Source: Acholeplasmataceae bacterium
GTDB taxonomy: Bacteria; Bacillota_I; Bacilli_A; Acholeplasmatales; Acholeplasmataceae
Assembly (NCBI GenBank): GCA_018400755.1
Contig: JAGYLU010000013.1
Span: 1-41,406, forward strand
Length of the DNA: 41,406 nucleotides
Reading direction: 5' to 3'
A program made the translations under genes and the position numbers. Under the pieces are notes generated by a model, which saw only the letters and a program-made list of their open reading frames with translations, did no database searches and had not been told where the DNA came from. Every line of letters begins with the position of its first letter. Positions within the stretch are counted from its first letter, which is position 1. Shown here one piece after another: positions 1-9,275 of this stretch.

Positions 1-1
1 C

Positions 2-349
2 CATCAGTTCAAGACAATGGTGCCCAAGATCAAAGCGGAGAACTATGAGGGCATCGAGCTGATCAGACCGATGGTCCTGATCAGGGAGCACGATATCCTG
101 AGGTTCGCTATCAGCCACAATATCCCGCAGATGGCGTGTGCGTGTACCGTCACCGCCAAAAAGGTGTCTTCAAAGCGACGCGAGGTCAAACAGCTGATCG
201 CCCAGCTCAAACAAGACAATCCTGATATCGAGAAGTCTATTTTTTCAGCCGCGGCGAACATCGATCTTGGGGCTGTCTACGGTGTGCGAAACAATGAAGA
301 AATCAAAACATTCAATGATTTATATAAGGAAGGGAGAAACAAGATATGA
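2..349 (+). CDS. TtcA-like tRNA 2-thiolation ATP pyrophosphatase, C-terminal part
   Basis: The reading frame is open from the left edge, so the N-terminus, including the SGGxDS ATP-pyrophosphatase loop, lies outside the window. What is visible starts with FKTMVPKIK, continues with IRPMVLIREHDILRF, then a Cys-Ala-Cys pair, a basic helix (SSKRREVKQLIAQL) and a C-terminal segment with AAANIDLGAVYG. This order matches the C-terminal half of the TtcA/TilS-type N-type ATP pyrophosphatases that thiolate or otherwise modify tRNA; classical TtcA has a CxxC pair where this protein shows CxC. The stop codon overlaps the next start by four bases (ATGA), so the two are probably co-translated. The family call is fairly safe; the exact tRNA substrate is not. 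Confidence 0.7.
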   Translation, partial: HQFKTMVPKIKAENYEGIELIRPMVLIREHDILRFAISHNIPQMACACTVTAKKVSSKRREVKQLIAQLKQDNPDIEKSIFSAAANIDLGAVYGVRNNEEIKTFNDLYKEGRNKI

Positions 350-864
350 CATATATTCTGGATGGCAACCTAGGCTTTATGGATTATCTGATGAAAATGG
401 TTGTACCCCTGGCAATGACATTCGCGATCGCCGGATTGGTTGGTCTCGAGCGTCAGAACGTTGGGAAAGCCGCGGGGATCTCATCCCATATTCTCGTCGC
501 GATGGGGGCGTCAGCGGTCGCGATCATGCAGCGGCTGATGTTTGAATACGAGATCAGTCTCGTCCTATCAGGGGTTGCGATGGATCCTCAGGCCCAGCGC
601 GTGATCGCGCAAGTCGTCACCGGTGTCGGTTTTGTCGGAGCCGGTGTCATCATCAAGGATTCATCAAACGTTGTCAAAGGGATCACAACCGCCTCAACCA
701 TCTGGTCAACTGCCATGCTCGGACTGATTCTGGGCAGTGGGTATCTGGTGCTTGGAACCATTCTTGGCATCTTCCTGGTGCTGTTCATCGCTCTTCGGGA
801 TTACTCAAGAGGATTTAGTCCATTCAGACCCCATCACGCCAAAGACTTTGAGGATCAGGATTGA
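346..864 (+). CDS. MgtC/SapB family membrane protein
   Basis: A 172-residue integral membrane protein with the MgtC N-terminal family signatures: GLVGLERQ near residue 32, RVIAQVVTGVGFVGAGVII around residues 84-102, and VKGITTASTIWSTAMLGL following. Four to five hydrophobic segments are visible. MgtC proteins are linked to growth at low magnesium and, in pathogens, to modulation of F-type ATP synthase; in environmental Bacillota their role is less clear. This is the short form, with only a brief charged tail after the last helix and no large cytosolic ACT-like domain. The start overlaps the upstream stop (ATGA) and an AGGGAG ribosome binding site precedes it; the stop overlaps mnmE by one base, giving a three-gene run. 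Confidence 0.85.
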   Translation: MTYILDGNLGFMDYLMKMVVPLAMTFAIAGLVGLERQNVGKAAGISSHILVAMGASAVAIMQRLMFEYEISLVLSGVAMDPQAQRVIAQVVTGVGFVGAGVIIKDSSNVVKGITTASTIWSTAMLGLILGSGYLVLGTILGIFLVLFIALRDYSRGFSPFRPHHAKDFEDQD

Positions 865-2210
865 TGTTTGAAGAATCGATTGCTGCCATCGCGACAGCGT
901 ATGGCACCGCGGCCATCGCCATGATCCGTATCAGTGGACCGGACGCGATCAGCCGTTTTTCCACTGTCTTCAAAGGTCGTGACCTAAGCACTGCAAAGAG
1001 TCACACCGTTCATTTCGGACATATCATGGCCGAAGATGAGAGCATCATCGATGATGTCCTGGCCACGGTCATGTATGGTCCGAAGACATTCACAGGGGAG
1101 GATACCGTCGAAGTCTCGACGCATGGCGGGGTGCTCGTCACGAGACGGGTACTCGAACGGATTTTATCGACGGGTATCAGACTCGCCAATCCGGGTGAGT
1201 TCAGCGAACGGGCGTTTCTGAATGGAAAAATCGATCTGGTCCAGGCCGAATCGATTATGGATATGATTCATGCGAGAAGCGAGAAAGCCCTTAAAATCGC
1301 CACTTTAGGCCTTCATAAACACACAACGGAGCTGATCAGGTCGCTTCGCGACCGGTTGATTGGAATCATTGCTGCGATCGAGGTCAATATCGATTATCCG
1401 GAATACGATGACGCGATTGTCATGGGCCATTCAATCATCAGACCGGATGTGATGACCTTGAAAAGCGATATGGATATCCTACTTATGGAGTCTCGTAAGA
1501 ACCGGATGATCAGAGACGGAGTCAAAACTGTGATCATCGGAAAGCCCAATGTTGGTAAGAGCAGTCTCTTGAATGCCTTGATTGATGAGGATAAGGCCAT
1601 CGTGACTGATATTCCCGGAACAACCAGGGACATGGTCGAGGCGATCTTGGATATCCGGGGCGTCACCTTGAACCTGATCGATACCGCCGGGATCAGACAG
1701 ACTGAGGACACGGTTGAGAAAATCGGTGTCTCGAAGTCCAAGAAAGCGATCGAAGAGGCTGAACTGGTCTTGCTTGTCCTTGACCAAAGCAAAGCGATGA
1801 CAGAAGAGGATGAAGCCCTGCTTGCCTTGACCAGCGAGAAACGGCGTCTCGTCATTTTGAACAAGGCGGATCTGCCGCCAGCGCTCTCTTTGGAAGAGAC
1901 CGTGAGAATCTCATCTTTGAACAAAACAGGGTTACGGACGCTTGAGGATGCGATTCTTCGAGTTCTTGAACTCTCCGATATTGATCACCGTGATTTGAAT
2001 TATCTGGCCAATCAAAGGCAGATCGATCATGTTGTCAAAGCCAGGCAAGCGCTCACAGACGCCCTTGAATCAATCGATCATGAGATGCCAGTCGATCTAT
2101 ACGTGACCGATTTGTCATCCGCGTGGCGGATGCTCGGAGAGATTTTGGGAGAGACGCCGGATGATGCCCTCCTTGATGAACTCTTTTCAAGGTTCTGTCT
2201 TGGCAAATAA
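864..2210 (+). CDS. mnmE: tRNA uridine-5-carboxymethylaminomethyl(34) modification GTPase MnmE
   Basis: MnmE works with MnmG to install the carboxymethylaminomethyl group at wobble uridine 34. The 448 residues match the usual length. The N-terminal tetrahydrofolate-binding domain carries GEFSERAFLNGKIDLVQAESIMDMI. The inserted G domain shows GKPNVGKSSLLNAL (G1), DIPGTTRD (G2 region), DTAG (G3) and NKAD (G4). The protein ends in CLGK, the C-terminal cysteine motif typical of MnmE. I place the start at the ATG at 864, which overlaps the TGA of the MgtC-like gene by one base (TGATG); an in-frame TTG directly before it is less likely. In many Bacillota mnmE sits near the origin with mnmG; here it is followed by dnaX. 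Confidence 0.95.
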   Translation: MFEESIAAIATAYGTAAIAMIRISGPDAISRFSTVFKGRDLSTAKSHTVHFGHIMAEDESIIDDVLATVMYGPKTFTGEDTVEVSTHGGVLVTRRVLERILSTGIRLANPGEFSERAFLNGKIDLVQAESIMDMIHARSEKALKIATLGLHKHTTELIRSLRDRLIGIIAAIEVNIDYPEYDDAIVMGHSIIRPDVMTLKSDMDILLMESRKNRMIRDGVKTVIIGKPNVGKSSLLNALIDEDKAIVTDIPGTTRDMVEAILDIRGVTLNLIDTAGIRQTEDTVEKIGVSKSKKAIEEAELVLLVLDQSKAMTEEDEALLALTSEKRRLVILNKADLPPALSLEETVRISSLNKTGLRTLEDAILRVLELSDIDHRDLNYLANQRQIDHVVKARQALTDALESIDHEMPVDLYVTDLSSAWRMLGEILGETPDDALLDELFSRFCLGK

Positions 2211-2238
2211 GTGACGACAGGCCGTGATGTGCTATAAT
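2211..2238 (+). promoter_or_regulatory. sigma-A-type promoter of dnaX
   Basis: GTGACG at 2211-2216, a 16-base spacer and a perfect TATAAT at 2233-2238, preceded by TGC, which makes an extended -10. Transcription would begin near 2245, leaving a short leader before the dnaX start at 2267. The in-frame ATG at 2237 lies inside the -10 element and so cannot be the real start from this promoter. Confidence 0.7.
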
Positions 2239-2266
2239 GGTTTATGAGACGGAGAGTGAAAAGCCA

Positions 2267-3919
2267 ATGTCATATGTCGCGCTTTATCGCGCCTACCGGC
2301 CTAAGTCGTTTGATGAGGTCGCAGGTCAAAAAGTCATCATCAAAACCCTTAAAAATGCCCTCTTGCACTCGAAGATTGCCCACGCCTATCTGTTCTCCGG
2401 ACCACGAGGCACGGGGAAGACATCGGTGGCTAAGATTTTTGCCAAGGCGGTCAATTGCCTGAATCAGCCCAATGAGAATCCATGTAACACGTGTGATGTT
2501 TGTATCGGGATTGACAAGGGTGACATACCAGACGTCATTGAGATTGACGCGGCATCCAACAATGGTGTTGACGAGATCCGTGAGCTTCGTGACCGGGTCA
2601 AGTACATGCCCTCAGTCGGCAGGTACAAAGTCTATATCGTCGATGAGGTTCATATGCTTTCGACAGCAGCATTCAATGCTTTGCTCAAGACGTTGGAAGA
2701 ACCACCAAAGCACGTGATTTTCATTTTGGCGACCACTGAAGTGCATAAGATTCCCGCGACCATCCTCTCTAGGTGTCAGCGGTTTGATTTCAAGAACATC
2801 GAAACCGACGAGATCATCGGTAAGCTCAATGAGATCATCAAAGCGGAAGGGATTTCAATCGACCAGGATGCGATCATGGCCATTGCCCAGAACGCCGAAG
2901 GTGGTCTTCGTGACGCCATCAGTCTGCTTGACCAGACGGTCTCCTTCTCAGGGAAGACCATCTCCGCCGATGATGTCCATCAGGTTTTTGGATCGGTCTC
3001 TAAATCAGCCTTGAAAGAGATCTTGTTATCGATTTCAAACAAAGAGACCAGCAAAGCGATGATGAAGCTGAAGGCTCTTCTTTCCGATGGAAAAGACATC
3101 TCGAGAATCGTGAGTGACCTGATTCTCGCGCTCAGAGACATCTTGATTGAGAAAACGACCGATGTCGAAAAGCCCTTTTACGAGGAACTTTCCAGCGTCC
3201 TTTCCCTTGATAAGATCTATGTCTATCTTGATATCTTGAATGCCTTGCAGCAAGACATCAAGTGGACCCATCAGAAACGGGCGTATGTCGAGCTCGCGAT
3301 CGTCAAAATGATCGAGCATAAAAGCATCCAGATGGCCGACAACAAGGCCGCGATTGATGATCTTCGGGCCACAATCCAATCTCTTGAAAAGAAACTGACA
3401 CAAGCCCCCGCGAGGGCAGTCAGTCCCCAGACAACCAAACCGCTTGTCACGATCAAGGATGTCCAAAACATCCTTAATGACAGCGACAAAGAAAAGAAAT
3501 CACTGCTTCTTCTGGGATGGCCTCATCTTGAGACCTATCCCAAGGAACATCTGAAGATGACGGCGTACATGCTGTTTCAAGGTGAGCTTGAAGCCGTGTC
3601 TTCCAATCAGATGCTTCTGGTCTATGACAGTCTTGAGCAGTGTCGGCACATCATGGAACCTGAGGTCAAGAAACAGGTCTTGGAAATCCTGAACGCCAAG
3701 ACCGAGTTTGTAAGTGATTATGTCGCCATTCTTAGAACCGACTGGCTTGTGATCAAAGAGACCTATGTGACTTTGTGGAAAAAGGGACAGAAGAAACCAA
3801 TCCTGCCCCCATATGATCTGAAACTCTATGAAAAAGAGATATCAAAAGAGGAAGACCCCGAAATCGTCGCCTTGGCAAAATCATTCTTTGGCGACAAAAC
3901 CACGATTAAGGAGACATAA
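2267..3919 (+). CDS. dnaX: DNA polymerase III subunit gamma/tau
   Basis: The clamp-loader ATPase of the replicative polymerase. From the chosen start the protein has 550 residues. Walker A is GPRGTGKT at residues 45-52. The four zinc-binding cysteines follow (about residues 64, 73, 76 and 79, pattern C-x8-C-x2-C-x2-C), then VDEVHMLS (Walker B), LEEPPKHVIFILATTE and the RCQRFDFK segment (sensor 1 and SRC region). The C-terminal third is a less conserved tau-like region. The start at 2267 is chosen because GGAGAG lies ten bases upstream and the next upstream ATG is within the promoter. Downstream ybaB follows after three bases, then recR, the classic dnaX-ybaB-recR operon. No slippery A-run for gamma production was noticed. 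Confidence 0.95.
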   Translation: MSYVALYRAYRPKSFDEVAGQKVIIKTLKNALLHSKIAHAYLFSGPRGTGKTSVAKIFAKAVNCLNQPNENPCNTCDVCIGIDKGDIPDVIEIDAASNNGVDEIRELRDRVKYMPSVGRYKVYIVDEVHMLSTAAFNALLKTLEEPPKHVIFILATTEVHKIPATILSRCQRFDFKNIETDEIIGKLNEIIKAEGISIDQDAIMAIAQNAEGGLRDAISLLDQTVSFSGKTISADDVHQVFGSVSKSALKEILLSISNKETSKAMMKLKALLSDGKDISRIVSDLILALRDILIEKTTDVEKPFYEELSSVLSLDKIYVYLDILNALQQDIKWTHQKRAYVELAIVKMIEHKSIQMADNKAAIDDLRATIQSLEKKLTQAPARAVSPQTTKPLVTIKDVQNILNDSDKEKKSLLLLGWPHLETYPKEHLKMTAYMLFQGELEAVSSNQMLLVYDSLEQCRHIMEPEVKKQVLEILNAKTEFVSDYVAILRTDWLVIKETYVTLWKKGQKKPILPPYDLKLYEKEISKEEDPEIVALAKSFFGDKTTIKET

Positions 3920-3922
3920 CCA

Positions 3923-4213
3923 ATGAACCCGAACATGCTCAACAAACTTAAGAAAATGCAAAAACAGATGATGGAAGCACAAGAAGCCCTCGAACGCCGT
4001 GAGTTTTTCGGTAAGGCATCCGGTGTCACCATCATCATGCAAGGCACCAGACAGATCATCGATGTCCAGATTGACCCCGATCTGACCGAAGAAATCGACA
4101 TCCTCCAAGATGCCGTCCTTCTCGCTGTCAACGACGCACTCAAGCAAATCGAAAAAGCCACCGAGGAGACCATGGGTCAGTTCAGTGGCGGTATGGGTGG
4201 TTTTGGCTTCTGA
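3923..4213 (+). CDS. ybaB: YbaB/EbfC family nucleoid-associated protein
   Basis: A 96-residue DNA-binding protein of the YbaB/EbfC family, which forms dimers that bind nucleoid DNA and is nearly always found between dnaX and recR. It starts with MNPNMLNKLKKMQKQMMEAQEAL, the long N-terminal helix of the family, followed by the beta-rich core (GVTIIMQGTRQIIDVQIDP) and a glycine-rich, methionine-containing tail (FSGGMGGFGF). AAGGAGA sits nine bases before the ATG. The last base of its stop is the first base of the recR ATG, so translation of the two is likely coupled. Confidence 0.93.
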   Translation: MNPNMLNKLKKMQKQMMEAQEALERREFFGKASGVTIIMQGTRQIIDVQIDPDLTEEIDILQDAVLLAVNDALKQIEKATEETMGQFSGGMGGFGF

Positions 4214-4803
4214 TGATGCCGCATAGTCTCAAGAAAGTCATTGACGGATTTTCCAAGCTTCCGGGCATCGGTGAGAAAACCGCGGAGCGACTCGCTTTGT
4301 TCATGGCCACCCAGATGGATGACCATGACATCATCCTCTTCGCTGAGGATATCAGGATGCTCAAAGCGTCACTCAAGACATGTCCGGTGTGCCATATGCT
4401 CACCGATGAGGTGCCATGTCCGGTGTGCAGCGATGTCTCAAGAGATACCAAGACCTTGATGGTCGTGGCGGAAGCAAAGGATGTTTTCGCTCTTGAGAAG
4501 ATGAATTCATATCAGGGGCTATATCATGTCCTAGGAGGCGTCATTGATTTCTCCAGAGGGATCACTGACAAAGACCTTTCTGTCGATTTGCTCGAAAAGC
4601 GGCTTTCCGGGATTGATGAGATGATCATCGCCACGTCCGGGACCGTCGAAGGGGAAACGACCGCGAAATACCTGAAATCGCTGTTTACGGGTGATCAATT
4701 GCGGATCACGCGATTGGCGTATGGCCTGCCGGTCGGAACCGACCTCAAGTATGCGGATTTGTTGACGTTGGCCAAAGCTGTTGAAAACAGACAAAAATAC
4801 TAA
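4213..4803 (+). CDS. recR: Recombination mediator protein RecR
   Basis: RecR acts with RecO/RecF in loading RecA at gaps and breaks. The 196 residues match the family length. The N-terminal helix-hairpin-helix contains KLPGIGEKTAERLALF, the zinc finger has CPVC and CPVC separated by about ten residues, the Toprim domain starts with TLMVVAEAKDVFALEK and contains YHVLGGVIDF, and the C-terminal segment carries RLAYGLPVGTDLKYAD, all as expected. The start overlaps the ybaB stop in a TGATGATG sequence. A small membrane-protein gene follows twelve bases later. Confidence 0.95.
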   Translation: MMPHSLKKVIDGFSKLPGIGEKTAERLALFMATQMDDHDIILFAEDIRMLKASLKTCPVCHMLTDEVPCPVCSDVSRDTKTLMVVAEAKDVFALEKMNSYQGLYHVLGGVIDFSRGITDKDLSVDLLEKRLSGIDEMIIATSGTVEGETTAKYLKSLFTGDQLRITRLAYGLPVGTDLKYADLLTLAKAVENRQKY

Positions 4804-4815
4804 GGAGAGAACATC

Positions 4816-5091
4816 ATGGTCATTTGGGAATGGATTCAAAATGTGTTCGGATTGCTTTATGGGAAGTTCAATGAGATGCTTCAGAGTTCACTTGATATTG
4901 ATGGGAAGCTGATTGCCCTCTATCAGGAGTTTGTTTCACCGCTTCCTGAGGTCATCAAGATTGCCGGACTTGCGTTTCTTGCCATCATCATCGTGCTCGG
5001 TGTGTTCAGTTTCGTCAAGAAGATGTTGAAGCTCTTCATTGTGATTGCTGTCATCTTGGCCATTATTTTGTTCCTATCACGGATGGCATGA
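4816..5091 (+). CDS. small two-helix membrane protein, unknown function
   Basis: A 91-residue protein with a clear AAGGAGAG ribosome binding site, immediately downstream of recR. The first half is amphipathic (WEWIQNVFGLLYGKFNEML); the second half holds two hydrophobic stretches, roughly residues 48-64 and 71-88, separated by VKKMLK. I do not recognise a family. In B. subtilis a small protein gene (bofA/yaaL region) also follows recR, and BofA has two membrane helices, but the sequence here gives no convincing BofA motif. The promoter of rpoE starts just after its stop, so it is probably the last gene of the dnaX operon. Confidence 0.75.
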   Translation: MVIWEWIQNVFGLLYGKFNEMLQSSLDIDGKLIALYQEFVSPLPEVIKIAGLAFLAIIIVLGVFSFVKKMLKLFIVIAVILAIILFLSRMA

Positions 5092-5101
5092 CCTTTTATC
5101 C

Positions 5102-5130
5102 TTGCATTCAAGCGTTCATTGTTATACAAT
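5102..5130 (+). promoter_or_regulatory. sigma-A-type promoter of rpoE
   Basis: TTGCAT (5102-5107), a 17-base spacer and TACAAT (5125-5130). The expected start point is near 5137, about 17 bases before the rpoE start codon, with the ribosome binding site AGGAGGG at 5144-5150 in this short leader. Confidence 0.8.
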
Positions 5131-5153
5131 AGATACGGTTTTCAGGAGGGAAT

Positions 5154-5726
5154 ATGAGCGACAAAATGAAATCGTTGTCCATGCTAGAAATTGCTGAGGC
5201 AACACTCCGTGACAGCAAAGCACCAATGACAATCCAACAGTTGATCGAAACCATTACCACCATCAAGGAGATGGATGGCGATGATGTCGACCGCCTGACA
5301 CAGTTTTACATGGACTTCACGCAAAGCGCGAAGTTTGTTTACTGTGGCGACGATCTATGGGATCTCAAAGAACGCAATCTTGAACTCTGGGACAAGGATG
5401 GACATGCCTTCGCATCAGACGAACCAATCGATGATGACATCGAGGAAGATCTTGACTTTACCGAGTTCGTTCTTGAGGATACCGAAGACGAGGAAGACAA
5501 AGACACCAAGAGCAAAGATGACGACGAGGATGAGAAAGATGATGTTGAGGAAGAAGACGAAGACATCAAAGAAGAAAAGGAATACATCGAAGTCGAACTC
5601 CCCATCAAGTCCACTGATGACGACGATGAGGATGAAGCGGAAATCGAATTTGACAGTGATGACTATGATGAGGATGACTACAACGAGATCATGGACGAAT
5701 TCGAAGACATGTATGACGATGAATAA
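5154..5726 (+). CDS. rpoE: DNA-directed RNA polymerase subunit delta
   Basis: The delta subunit, specific to Bacillota, improves RNA polymerase recycling and promoter selectivity. The N-terminal HARE-HTH globular domain covers about residues 5-85 (LSMLEIAEATLRDSKAPM, then AKFVYCGDDLWDLKE and the W-D-K core). From about residue 90 the chain is almost purely Asp/Glu with scattered Lys and Ser, the disordered polyanionic tail typical of delta, 190 residues in all. It has its own promoter and an efficient terminator directly at its stop, so it is a single-gene unit, as in B. subtilis, where rpoE also lies next to pyrG. Confidence 0.95.
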   Translation: MSDKMKSLSMLEIAEATLRDSKAPMTIQQLIETITTIKEMDGDDVDRLTQFYMDFTQSAKFVYCGDDLWDLKERNLELWDKDGHAFASDEPIDDDIEEDLDFTEFVLEDTEDEEDKDTKSKDDDEDEKDDVEEEDEDIKEEKEYIEVELPIKSTDDDDEDEAEIEFDSDDYDEDDYNEIMDEFEDMYDDE

Positions 5727-5749
5727 AAGGCCGATGGCCTTTTTTCTTT
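5726..5749 (+). terminator. rho-independent terminator of rpoE
   Basis: Stem AAAGGCC (5726-5732), loop GAT, stem GGCCTTT (5736-5742), then a T-rich run. It begins on the last base of the rpoE stop codon. Confidence 0.9.
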
Positions 5750-5770
5750 GTTGAAGTGATGACTTCAATC

Positions 5771-5799
5771 TTGCAGGCATCGCGTATGAATGATATAAT
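5771..5799 (+). promoter_or_regulatory. sigma-A-type promoter of pyrG
   Basis: TTGCAG (5771-5776), a 17-base spacer and a perfect TATAAT (5794-5799). Seven bases past the -10 the sequence is GGGC (5806-5809), the start-site sequence known from B. subtilis pyrG. Confidence 0.85.
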
Positions 5800-5805
5800 G
5801 TTTGA

Positions 5806-7467
<1,662 letters not shown>

Positions 7468-7486
7468 CCATGGCAACTTAAGACGT

Positions 7487-7515
7487 TTGCCAAACACACC
7501 TGATTGGTATATAAT
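7487..7515 (+). promoter_or_regulatory. sigma-A-type promoter of fba
   Basis: TTGCCA (7487-7492), a 17-base spacer and TATAAT (7510-7515). The start codon at 7543 follows after a short leader with AAGGAGG (7528-7534). Confidence 0.85.
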
Positions 7516-7542
7516 AGCATTGGAAAAAAGGAGGACACACAT

Positions 7543-8409
7543 ATGTCACTTGTATCAGCAAAAGAAATGCTTCTAAAGGCCCGTAACGAAGGTTACGGTG
7601 TCGCACAAATCAACATCAACAACCTTGAATGGATCAAATCGGTTCTGACCACGGTCGAAGAACTGAAGTCACCTGTGATCCTAGGCGTCTCCGAAGGCGC
7701 AGCGAAATATATGGGCGGTTATAAGAACGTCATGGCCATGGTCCGTGAACTCGATGAATTCTATAACGTCACTGTTCCGGTCGCGGTCCATCTCGACCAC
7801 GGTACCTATGAAGGATCTTTCAAAGCCCTTGCTGCGGGATTCACATCCATCATGTTTGACGGCTCTCATTATCCTTTCGAGGAGAACCTTGCCAAGACCA
7901 AGGAAGTTGTCGCGGCTTGTCACGCCAAGGGCGTGTCTGTTGAAGCTGAAGTCGGCGCCATTGGCGGCGAAGAAGATGGTGTCATCGGTGGCGGTGAGAT
8001 CGCTGACCCCGAAGAATGTCGTCTGATCGCAGCGACCGGTGTTGATATGTTCGCCGCTGGAATCGGAAACATCCACGGCATGTATCCCCCGAATTGGAAA
8101 GGCCTTGACTTTGATGTGCTAAAAGAAGTTCAGCGTGTGACCAACAATGTCCCGCTCGTCCTTCATGGCGGTTCCGGGATTCCTGAGGACATGATCAAGA
8201 AAGCGGTCTCCATGGGTGTCTCAAAAATCAATGTCAACACCGAATGCCAAATCGAATTCGCAAAAGCCACCAGGGCATATATCGAAGCCGGTAAAGATCT
8301 TGTCGGAAAAGGATTTGATCCCCGCAAACTTCTCGCACCAGGCGCGGAAGCCATCAAAAACGTCGTTCGCGAAAAACTCACTCTGTTCGGTTCTGTCAAC
8401 AAGGCCTGA
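7543..8409 (+). CDS. fba: class II fructose-1,6-bisphosphate aldolase
   Basis: Cleaves fructose-1,6-bisphosphate to dihydroxyacetone phosphate and glyceraldehyde-3-phosphate in glycolysis, in the cytosol, using zinc. The 288 residues start MSLVSAKEMLLKARNEGYGV. Class II signatures are visible: VAVHLDHG with the catalytic Asp and metal-binding His, FTSIMFDGSHYPFEENLAKTKEVV, AEVGAIGGEEDG, a metal-ligand His in GNIHGMYPP, LVLHGGSGIP with the third metal His, and INVNTECQ. The start is fixed by AAGGAGG eight bases upstream. The next gene begins twenty bases after its stop without a good ribosome binding site. Confidence 0.95.
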   Translation: MSLVSAKEMLLKARNEGYGVAQININNLEWIKSVLTTVEELKSPVILGVSEGAAKYMGGYKNVMAMVRELDEFYNVTVPVAVHLDHGTYEGSFKALAAGFTSIMFDGSHYPFEENLAKTKEVVAACHAKGVSVEAEVGAIGGEEDGVIGGGEIADPEECRLIAATGVDMFAAGIGNIHGMYPPNWKGLDFDVLKEVQRVTNNVPLVLHGGSGIPEDMIKKAVSMGVSKINVNTECQIEFAKATRAYIEAGKDLVGKGFDPRKLLAPGAEAIKNVVREKLTLFGSVNKA

Positions 8410-8429
8410 GGTCACAAACCATCAGCACC

Positions 8430-8981
8430 ATGCGTGACGAAGCGCTTTATCACCAGTACGCCAACTGGAAAATGGAAAACGACGACGTTTTGAAGTATCT
8501 GATTGACCATGATTCCGACTTGCTGATCCGCTTCAGACATGTGATTGAAGTCACCGATCATCTTTATGACCGTTTGATTGATGATCCATCATATTCACAA
8601 GAGGAACACAGCATTTTCGAAACCGGATTTTACTACATGCTTTCGCAGTTGGAAGAAATCACAGCACTTCTTGAAAAAGCATACAACAATGACATCAAGA
8701 AGCTAGAAGCACAGGCCGCTGGTGTGAATTTGCTGCTCGCGACCATCGATTTTCAAAATGAGTTGCTTTCAGCCGGCGAATTCGATCAAAAGGATTACGA
8801 CATGCTCGTCGCTTTCGAGAAGGATATACTGAACCATCTTGAAAAGCAGGAGACTGTGCCCGAATCCGTGTATGAGATGATTGACAAGGCATCGACTGAG
8901 ATGTTTTCGAAGATGGATGTCGATTATTTTCCAGTCAATGACATCTTTCTGGAAATTGCCGATGAGCTTGGTTTGATCTGA
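8430..8981 (+). CDS. hypothetical acidic helical protein
   Basis: A 183-residue, mostly alpha-helical, acidic protein with no signal peptide and no membrane segment. I do not recognise a family. It follows fba by twenty bases and ends at a strong terminator, so it is probably co-transcribed with fba. The ATG at 8430 has only a poor ribosome binding site (TGAGGT about fifteen bases upstream), so the start is uncertain; an in-frame ATG at 8472 (MENDDVLKYL) is an alternative with no better signal. The coding frame is supported by codon use like its neighbours and by tight flanking signals rather than by homology. Confidence 0.7.
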   Translation: MRDEALYHQYANWKMENDDVLKYLIDHDSDLLIRFRHVIEVTDHLYDRLIDDPSYSQEEHSIFETGFYYMLSQLEEITALLEKAYNNDIKKLEAQAAGVNLLLATIDFQNELLSAGEFDQKDYDMLVAFEKDILNHLEKQETVPESVYEMIDKASTEMFSKMDVDYFPVNDIFLEIADELGLI

Positions 8982-8990
8982 TAAAAAGCA

Positions 8991-9025
8991 AGAGACCTTT
9001 TGGAATCCTGAAAGGTCTTTTTTTT
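8991..9025 (+). terminator. rho-independent terminator after fba and the 8430 gene
   Basis: Stem AGACCTTT (8993-9000), ten-base loop, AAAGGTCT (9011-9018), followed by a run of T. Confidence 0.9.
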
Positions 9026-9029
9026 CATG

Positions 9030-9060
9030 AAAAAAGCACGATGCCAGAGGCACCGTGCTC
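9030..9060 (-). terminator. rho-independent terminator of the minus-strand surface-protein locus
   Basis: Read on the minus strand, AGCACG-GTGCC-TCT-GGCAT-CGTGCT (9059 down to 9035) forms a long hairpin with one internal mismatch pair, followed by TTTTTT (9035-9030). It lies 215 bases beyond the stop of the 9276 reading frame; the interval 9061-9275 holds only short, broken frames and no gene I can support. Confidence 0.8.
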
Positions 9061-9275
9061 TGTGTTGTCATATGACTGACGATTAGAGTCTGAGACGCAT
9101 CAATATGGGATTGGTTCTTGCCGCCGCCATAGAGGAATGAAGCAAGAGTTCTCAAGACCGTCAAAGAAGTACATCGATCCGATTTCTAAAAGGTGCCGAC
9201 GGTTGTGTAAATCGTCCGGCAACGACTTCCGAGGATTCATCCATGATGCCAGCGAAGGTCATGAGAACCTCATCT

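Noticed and set aside
2237-2266. A longer dnaX product starting at the ATG at 2237
   Set aside because: This ATG is part of the TATAAT -10 element and has no ribosome binding site; the ATG at 2267 has GGAGAG and gives the usual N-terminus.
4816-5091. Annotation of the post-recR gene as bofA
   Set aside because: Position and two helices agree, but no BofA motif is visible and the amphipathic N-terminal half does not fit; left as unknown.
5339-5614. Serine-rich minus-strand frame and other long frames in the rpoE tail
   Set aside because: They are shadows of the Asp/Glu repeat codons of the delta subunit; there is no ribosome binding site and the composition follows from GAN/GAY codons.
9061-9275. 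Minus-strand frames after the acidic protein, e.g. one containing a GGGKNQSHIDASQ stretch
   Set aside because: Frames are short, interrupted and without start signals; no family recognised. Could be remnant sequence, but not supportable.
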